A stretch of 13,967 nucleotides of DNA from contig NW_014013123.1 in the NCBI RefSeq assembly GCF_000611645.1, positions 1 through 13,967 on the forward strand. Direction: 5' to 3'. Below the pieces are notes generated by a model. It saw only the letters and a list, made by a program, of their open reading frames with translations, did no database searches and had not been told where the DNA came from. A program made the translations under genes and the position numbers. This document shows positions 9,074 to 13,967 of this stretch, one piece after another (within the stretch, counting starts at the first letter, position 1; each line of letters begins with the position of its first letter). Source of the stretch: Monoraphidium neglectum (taxonomy: Eukaryota > Chlorophyta > Chlorophyceae > Sphaeropleales > Selenastraceae).

Positions 9074-9078
9074 TGTAA
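9074..9078 (+). terminator. TGTAA poly(A)-type signal after thylakoid-protein gene
   Basis: TGTAA on the plus strand about 266 bp past the TAA stop. It is consistent with the chlorophyte poly(A) element and would give a 3'UTR of roughly 280 nt. Confidence 0.45.
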
Positions 9079-9739
9079 GGACCTGGCAGACCGATCCGCC
9101 TGCACCACACCACCAAAGACGCCAGTGACTGCGGCGGCAGGCAGCTTGGCCGCGGGGAGCGGCCTCAAGTCACTAGATGGGCAGTGCAATTTTCCGGCTG
9201 CAGGCGCCCTGCCGCGCCTTCCCAGCAGCTGATGAAACAAACCCTTGGAGGTGCCCCGCCCCCTCTCCCCATGCTTGGAAGGGGGGGGAGGCAGCGGCCC
9301 AACCAAGCCAGCTGCTGGTGCCATCGCCGACACCTCAGAACTATGCTGCTGGAGCTGCTGAGTTCTCAGCATTTAAAAACAGTATATGTCAACTTGATGA
9401 TCCACCAAAGGCAGCAGTATGGAGGCAAAGCAGGCGGACGGGGTTCGGCAGACCTCGGGACTTTGCTCGACTGGCGCAGTCCCGCCTGATTGGCTGTTGA
9501 TGCTGTCCCAGCGAAAAGGCCAGCGTCAGCGCTGCTTGCCAGGTCTATCGCGATGAGGGGGATGTACCGCAAGCAAGGGCGGGGCGGTTTGTTGACCACA
9601 GGGCCAGTTGGTGTGTTTTCGTCCCCTCCATTTGATCCTGAGTCGACTTTTTGCTCTCTGTACGAAGTTGACTGACACCCCTGAAACACACGTGATCACC
9701 TGCTGTTTCTCAACCCTTTGAACCCCGACCGAGTTCTGG

Positions 9740-9919
9740 TACAGTCTTCCCCCACTACAGCCAACCCTGCCATAGCAAAAATCCTGCCTACAGTGAACGC
9801 CGCAGCTACCCCCGATGCCAGCAGGTGCCCAATTTTGCTTTTTGCGATAGCGAACGAGCCGGCCATAGCGAACATGCCGCCGACCCCCGATGGGCTCACT
9901 GTAGCGGGGGAAGCCTGTA
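9740..9919. mobile_element. MITE with terminal inverted repeats and TA target duplication (pogo/Tc1-mariner-like)
   Basis: The left end CAGTCTTCCCCCACTACAG (from 9742) and the reverse complement of the right end, CAGGCTTCCCCCGCTACAG (ending at 9917), match at 17 of 19 positions. Each end is flanked directly by TA (9740-9741 and 9918-9919), the target duplication of the Tc1/mariner/pogo superfamily. The 176-bp body carries repeated motifs: ATAGCGAAC twice (near 9848 and 9867), CCCCCGATG twice, and a second ACAGTGA-type block. It has no coding capacity for a transposase, so it would be non-autonomous. The CAGT start and the repeated TTCGCTAT-like subterminal motifs recall pogo-type elements. 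Confidence 0.75.
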
Positions 9920-10567
9920 CACGGTCCGAGTTTGCCCTGGCCTAGCTTGCAGCACACCACACGAGAACTTGAGAAGCAGGTGTTGAAACAGCCCCTACTG
10001 TACCATTGCAGTGACGACTGTCTAAAGCGACTGCTTGCCGTGGGATCACTGTTGTTTACTCTTGCCTGCTCTTCAACGTCCACCCACGTGGGGCAAACTG
10101 ACCTGCTTCTCCATCCCTTTATGCCCTCGCGCGCATGAGGGGCGGGGTCAGGGATGAACAGAATGCCGCTTCGTCAGAACAAGGCCTGAGGCAGGGACAT
10201 CGGAACATGACTGCATGCATGCAGCCCTTTCAACACGTAGTCCCATGCCATGTTAACCCTACGCGCGCCTTGCGTTGCCCTGGGCGATTCCATGCCTTTC
10301 AAGCTTGCTACATGCACACGCCCACGCCAGCGCGTGTTTCAGCGCAAGGAAAGGGCCTAGCCAGCGCAAGGAGCAACCATACCCATGTCATATTGGGGGT
10401 TGCTGCATGACGGCGCAGGCGATCAGAAAGAGCGGCGCACGCACCCCACCTCCAGCAGAGCACAGCTGGTCAGGCTGCAGGACTGCGACGCTCGCAACAA
10501 AAAACGCAGAAGCGAGCAGGGTCCAGCTCCAACGCAATGAAAAATGAACCCAGGAAGATACAACAAA

Positions 10568-11356
10568 TCAAGACGGGTAGGTGACGCCTTCTCCGAGGCA
10601 ATTTAGGCACGTCTGGTCGCCGGTGCCGCCGCACATTGCGCACACGCAGTAGGGGGTGCGTGCGTTCAGTGCCAGCGTCTGGAACGGGTGGTACTTGACG
10701 GCGCATTCGCCTTGAAAAGGGTTGGGGAGGAGGGCGGAGGGCTCAGCGAGGGGCAGGGTTAGGCTGGCTGGGAGACTGGGGCAGCAGCACAACGTGGACC
10801 GACCTGGCATTGAAAGCGCAAGGCGTTTGCCTAATCAGCAGCAAGGCCGTATTTGTCGGCACACCGCAGCGCACGGCGCCGGCACACAGGCTGCAACAAC
10901 GCGGCAACAAGGCGGCCACGGCCAGGCGCGGCTGCCCCGTGCATTTATACAAAGGAAAAGCTCTCTCTCACCTGCACACACGTCGCACAACAGCTTGGCG
11001 CGGCCCTTGCAAACCTCGCAGCTGACCGCCAGCTTTTTCTGCTCAGTGGAGGGGGCCCGATGGCAACGGCGTCAGCAGGCGACTGCTTGGCAGCGGCGGC
11101 TGCGTGACTGCGCTGCAGTCACGGGGAGCACCCAAAGTCACACAAAGCTCTCCGCCGCCTCGCTCCCAATGAAGCAGCCCCCTGCCTGAGGGCTGCCCTT
11201 TCACGGGCCTGATTGGCCTGGACGCACCTTTTTCTCCATGACCACCGCCCTGGCGACGCCCATGCTGACGGTGCTGACGAGCATGGTCGCGCCGCCGATG
11301 GCGAGCACGGTGCCGCCGGACGCCACCAGCGCGCGGCCGAGCGCAGCGCGCGCCAT
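10568..11356 (-). CDS. Small membrane-anchored DnaJ-type (BSD2-like) zinc-finger protein
   Basis: Exons 11356-11228, 11038-10972, 10710-10568 join in frame to 112 residues ending at TGA. Donors are gtgcgt and gtgaga; acceptors are gagcag and ttcaag. Residues 1-43 carry one hydrophobic span (VASGGTVLAIGGATMLVSTV, 11-30) with basic flanks, either a membrane anchor or part of an organelle signal. Residues 50-103 hold four CxxC pairs: CEVC (50-53), CDVC (61-64), CAMCGGTG (89-96) and CLNCLGEG (100-107). The last two fit the DnaJ CxxCxGxG pattern exactly and the first two are degenerate. The four-pair arrangement is that of DnaJ-type zinc fingers lacking a J domain, such as plant BSD2, LQY1 and PSA2, which assist assembly of Rubisco or photosystems. 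LQY1 also pairs a membrane span with this finger. Which member this is cannot be decided. The start is the only in-frame ATG of exon 1; its promoter is shared with PIG-M. Confidence 0.82.
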
Positions 11357-11733
11357 GCTGCGGGCAGGCTGCGGTGAACGCACGGATCGTCTGATGCTCT
11401 GGAAGGAGTCTGAAGGCCTAATCTGGCTGCAGTTCGGTGTTTGGGCTGGGTTGGAACTTGCGGGGTGCAATCAAGTGACACTGTATCTACTGCACGCCGT
11501 GAACAGAGTTAAGTCACATCAATGAGCATTGATGCATACGCTGAGACGATATCAAATCGAGTTTCGCGTCAAGTGATCTGAAAACTCAATTTGCGCGAGT
11601 CGGCCCTTTTGTAGCAGGGACTGCAACGATTGTGCATCAAAAAGATCTGCCTATCTGACCTAAGGCCGATCCGCAATTCCAGCGCAGCTTCGCATGAACA
11701 TCGCCGAAGCGTCGCCCACCTGTCAAGCCGACA
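11357..11733. other. Bidirectional promoter region between zinc-finger and PIG-M genes
   Basis: 377 bp between two head-to-head ATGs. The middle (about 11480-11660) is clearly more AT-rich than the flanking exons. No canonical promoter element can be named with confidence. Confidence 0.55.
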
Positions 11734-13686
11734 ATGCGTGTCACGCTCGCCGTGCTGCTCTCCGGCAGCGCGCTGCTCCGCGCACTGCTGATCCTCTGGG
11801 GCGTCGTTCAGGACGCGCTGCTGCGCGTGCCATACACCGACGTCGATTACAAAGTCTTTACTGATGCGGCGCGCCTCGTGGCCGGCGGCGAGTCGCCTTT
11901 CCTGCGCAGCACCTACCGCTACAGCCCGTTGCTCGCGTACGCGGTGCTCCCAAACGCGCTGCTTACGCCGCTGTGGGGGAAGGTGGGCACTCGCACCGTC
12001 GTCAAATGTATGCCGTGGCGTTGAGAGGATCCGACGCAGCCGACCATGACGTTGCTGCCCCCAAGAATTCTGCTCGGTCCCGCAAGTGACCGCAAACCTT
12101 ACTGAGACATATTTTGTGTGTGTATGTGTGTGTGTTGTGTGTGTGTGAGAGAGAGTATGTATGTGTGTGCATGTGTATGTGCATGTGTGTGTGTGTGTGT
12201 GTGTGTGTGTGAGTGTTTGTGCACACACACACACACACACACATACACACACACACACACCGCCCAGATTATGCGCTCAGCAACGCGGCAACTGCTCGCC
12301 ATTGCCCCCGCCCCCGCCACCCCTCAGGTCCTCTTCTCCGCCGCCGACGTCCTCGCCGGCTGGCAGCTCTGGCGGCTGGCGTCCCTGCAGGGCGCGTCGC
12401 CCGCGGCGTCCCTCTGGGCGGCCGCGCTGTGGCTGTGCAACCCCTTCACCTTCGCCATCTCGACGCGGGGCAGCTGCGACGCGCTGGTGGTAAACCTGCT
12501 GCTGGGCGCGCTGCTGGGCCTGCTGCGCGGCGGGGTGCTCGCGCCGGCCCTCATGTACGGCCTGGCGGTGCACATACGCATTTACCCGATAATCTACGCG
12601 CCGGCGATTGTCCTATTCCTGGCGGCGCGAAGGTTTGAGCTCCAGCGGCGGTCAAGGGGAAAGCTTTTGGACAGCAGCGCGGCCCGCAGCGACGGCGGGC
12701 AGGAAACGGAGGTGCGCGCTGGGGTGTCCATGGGCATGGGGGGCGCATTTGTTCGCGCCAGGAGTGCACCATGGTCGCCCCGCTTCCATCGACTTCGGCT
12801 GACCCGGCTCCCCTCCTGCTCCCTTCCCCGTCCCACTCTACCCTGCTCTCAGGCCGTCGGGCAGCCCTCCCTCCTCGCCCTCGCGCCCTCGGCGCTGCGC
12901 CAGGGGGCGCTTTTCGGTGCTGCATCGGGCGGCCTCTTCCTCGCGCTCGGCGACCTGTTCTATTGGCTGTATGGCGCGCCCTTCCTGCAGGAGGCATTCC
13001 TGCACCATTTGACCCGCAGGGACCCGCGGCACTGCTTCTCTGTGCACTGGTACGGCGTGTACCTGGACTTCATGCCGACTTGGCCCACCGGCGCCGCCGC
13101 GGCGGCCGAGCAGGGGGTAGCCCAGAGCAGCGCGCCGCTCTGCGCCGGCGGCGGCGGCGGCGCGGGGCTGGCGGCGCTGGCGGGCGCGCTCGACCCCGCG
13201 CGGCTCGCGCCGCTGCCGCAGGCGGCGGCGCTGCTGGCGCTCGCGCTCGCGCTTTTCCGGGACCTCCCGTTCTGCTGGCTGCTGCAGACGGTCGCCTTTG
13301 TGGCTTTCAACAAGGTCAGCACCGCCCAGTACTTTGTCTGGTGGCTCTGCCTGCTGCCCGCCGCGCTGCCCGGCCTGCCGTGGCCGCCGCCCCGCGCGCT
13401 CTGCGGCGCGCTCGTGGCCTGGGCCGCGGCGCAGCTGCACTGGCTGCTGTGGGGCTACCTACTAGAGTTTGAGGGGCGGCCGGTGCACCTGGCGCTGTGG
13501 GGGGCGAGCCTGGCGTTCATGGCGGCGAACGCGGCCCTGGTGGTGGTGCTGCTGCGCTGCTGGGACCCGCCAAGAAGCTTCCTGGGCGTCAGCCTGGGGA
13601 TGGCGGATGGGGCGCCGCCGGCAGGGGCGCGGGGGCGCCGCGGCGATGGGCGAGAGGATCAGCAGCTGCTTGCCAAACGGCAGTGA
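11734..13686 (+). CDS. PIGM: GPI mannosyltransferase I, catalytic subunit (PIG-M / Gpi14)
   Basis: Exons 11734-11982, 12328-12711, 12853-13686 join in frame to 488 residues ending at TGA. PIG-M is an ER multi-span GT-C enzyme that adds the first, alpha-1,4-linked mannose to glucosaminyl-(acyl)phosphatidylinositol from dolichol-phosphate-mannose, in complex with PIG-X. The catalytic DxD is in YTDVDYKVFTDAARLV (D36, D38). Further family motifs are STYRYSPLLAY (~59-69), NPFTFAISTRGSCDAL (~121-136), VHIRIYPIIYAP (~164-175), HHLTRRDPRHCFSVHWYGVY (~262-281), FRDLPFC (~346-352), FNKVSTAQYFVWWLCLLP (~363-380) and LEFEG (~415-419). It is longer than animal PIG-M (about 423 residues), mainly through an Ala/Gly-rich insert at ~291-325 and a polar tail. 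Intron 1 carries a TG/CA repeat. Intron 2 (12712-12852, donor gtgcgc, acceptor ctctcag) is a multiple of three and free of stops; I call it an intron because its translation breaks the family match. Confidence 0.94.
12115..12260. repeat. TG-run followed by CA-run (inverted microsatellite) in PIG-M intron 1
   Basis: Imperfect TG-rich sequence from about 12115 leads to a pure TG run at 12184-12211, a 10-nt linker (agtgtttgtg) and a CA run at 12222-12260 with one T interruption. The two runs are complementary, so DNA or pre-mRNA could fold into a hairpin of about 11 dinucleotide steps. The tract ends about 67 bp before the acceptor of the 345-bp first intron. Confidence 0.93.
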
Positions 13687-13853
13687 CATCATTAGTTTTT
13701 GCACCCATTCCTGCCAGTGCTTTTGCTTCAGAAATGTGTGTTTTACAAGTTGTCACGTGTGAGAAATGGTGAATTGATGGTACTTGGTGGGTCACAAGTG
13801 CTGTCCAGCACGAGTAAAAATATATGTACAAAAGGGCACCCCCTCCGCCGCTG
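13687..13853. other. Convergent 3' region between PIG-M and the next gene
   Basis: 167 bp between opposing stop codons, AT-richer than the exons. A minus-strand TGTAA is present at 13743-13747. No plus-strand TGTAA is seen after the PIG-M stop, although a TGTAC occurs near 13825. Confidence 0.6.
13743..13747 (-). terminator. TGTAA poly(A)-type signal for the minus-strand gene at the right edge
   Basis: TTACA on the plus strand gives TGTAA in the sense of the right-edge gene, about 107 bp past its proposed stop at 13854-13856. This supports that a minus-strand gene ends here. Confidence 0.45.
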
Positions 13854-13967
13854 TCACTGCGGCGCGGCGCCGCCGTCGTCTAGGGCCTCTCTCAACAACG
13901 CCTGCACCGCCGCCGCGTCCACCCCGCCGCCCGTCGCGGCCCCGCCGCTGCCGCCGCCACCGTCGGG
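13854..13967 (-). CDS. C-terminal end of an unidentified gene (partial)
   Basis: On the minus strand the last 114 bases of the window form an open frame of 37 codons plus TGA. It starts Gly/Ser/Ala-rich (PDGGGGSGGAATGGG) and ends with a short amphipathic helix-like stretch (VDAAAVQALLREALDDG) before GAAPQ and the stop. The mix of a low-complexity linker and a helix with charged residues looks like a real C-terminus, and a TGTAA follows about 107 bp downstream. No family can be named from this much. It would be convergent with PIG-M. In such GC-rich DNA a chance open frame of this length is possible. Confidence 0.5.
   Translation of the reverse strand, partial: PDGGGGSGGAATGGGVDAAAVQALLREALDDGGAAPQ

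Larger units (their letters stand above)
8808..10567. other. Gene-poor convergent spacer with 3'UTRs and a MITE
   Basis: About 1.76 kb between two convergent stop codons. It includes a TGTAA at 9074-9078 (plus), a short CA repeat (9049-9072) and the TIR element at 9742-9917. Reading both strands I find no open frame with family resemblance or good exon structure. Confidence 0.6.

Noticed and set aside
9696..9899. Minus-strand frame MSPSGVGGMFAMAGSFAIAKS...
   Set aside because: It is a translation of the MITE's repeated ATAGCGAAC-type motifs, not a transposase or other known protein.
11569..12258. 229-codon minus-strand open frame with Cys-Val and His-Thr runs
   Set aside because: It is antisense to PIG-M exon 1 and continues through the TG/CA microsatellite. 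There is no family resemblance.

Overview
This is nuclear DNA of a photosynthetic eukaryote, most likely a chlorophyte green alga (trebouxiophyte or chlorophycean; I cannot place it further). Four things point there. The exons are GC-rich and cut by many short GT-AG introns (about 130-400 bp), 9 of 21 with the donor GTGCG. TGTAA poly(A)-type signals lie after several stop codons. There is a thylakoid-type protein with a bipartite targeting sequence. The proteins match plant/eukaryotic families (MAPR, plant-type SpoU methyltransferase, PIG-M, TRRAP/Tra1). There is no sign of bacterial operons, CRISPR or phage genes.

Layout. (1) 253-2058, minus: the first five recognisable exons of a TRRAP/Tra1 homologue, which runs off the left edge. 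(2) 2772-3864, minus: a complete 4-exon, 100-residue cytochrome-b5-like MAPR (steroid/heme-binding) gene. (3) 4509-6202, minus: a complete 5-exon SpoU/TrmH-type RNA 2'-O-methyltransferase gene of 289 residues, with one GC-AG intron and a CAG/CTG repeat in another intron. (4) 7162-8807, plus: a complete 6-exon gene for a 165-residue single-span thylakoid protein of unproven identity, divergent from gene 3. (5) 8808-10567: a gene-poor spacer holding a 176-bp MITE with TA target duplication. (6) 10568-11356, minus: a 3-exon, 112-residue membrane-anchored DnaJ-type zinc-finger protein. (7) 11734-13686, plus: a 3-exon GPI mannosyltransferase I (PIG-M), divergent from gene 6. (8) 13854-13967, minus: the probable C-terminal end of another gene, convergent with PIG-M.

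The genes do not form one pathway. They are ordinary neighbours in a compact algal genome: chromatin/transcription cofactor, heme-binding protein, RNA modification, thylakoid membrane, thiol/zinc-finger chaperone-like protein, GPI-anchor synthesis. Every splice junction below was chosen because the reading frame and the family match continue across it. I found no convincing novel multi-gene system. The most unusual items are the MITE, the simple repeats inside introns of three genes, the frame-preserving stopless intron of PIG-M, the GC-AG intron that splits a SpoU catalytic motif, and the unidentified thylakoid protein.
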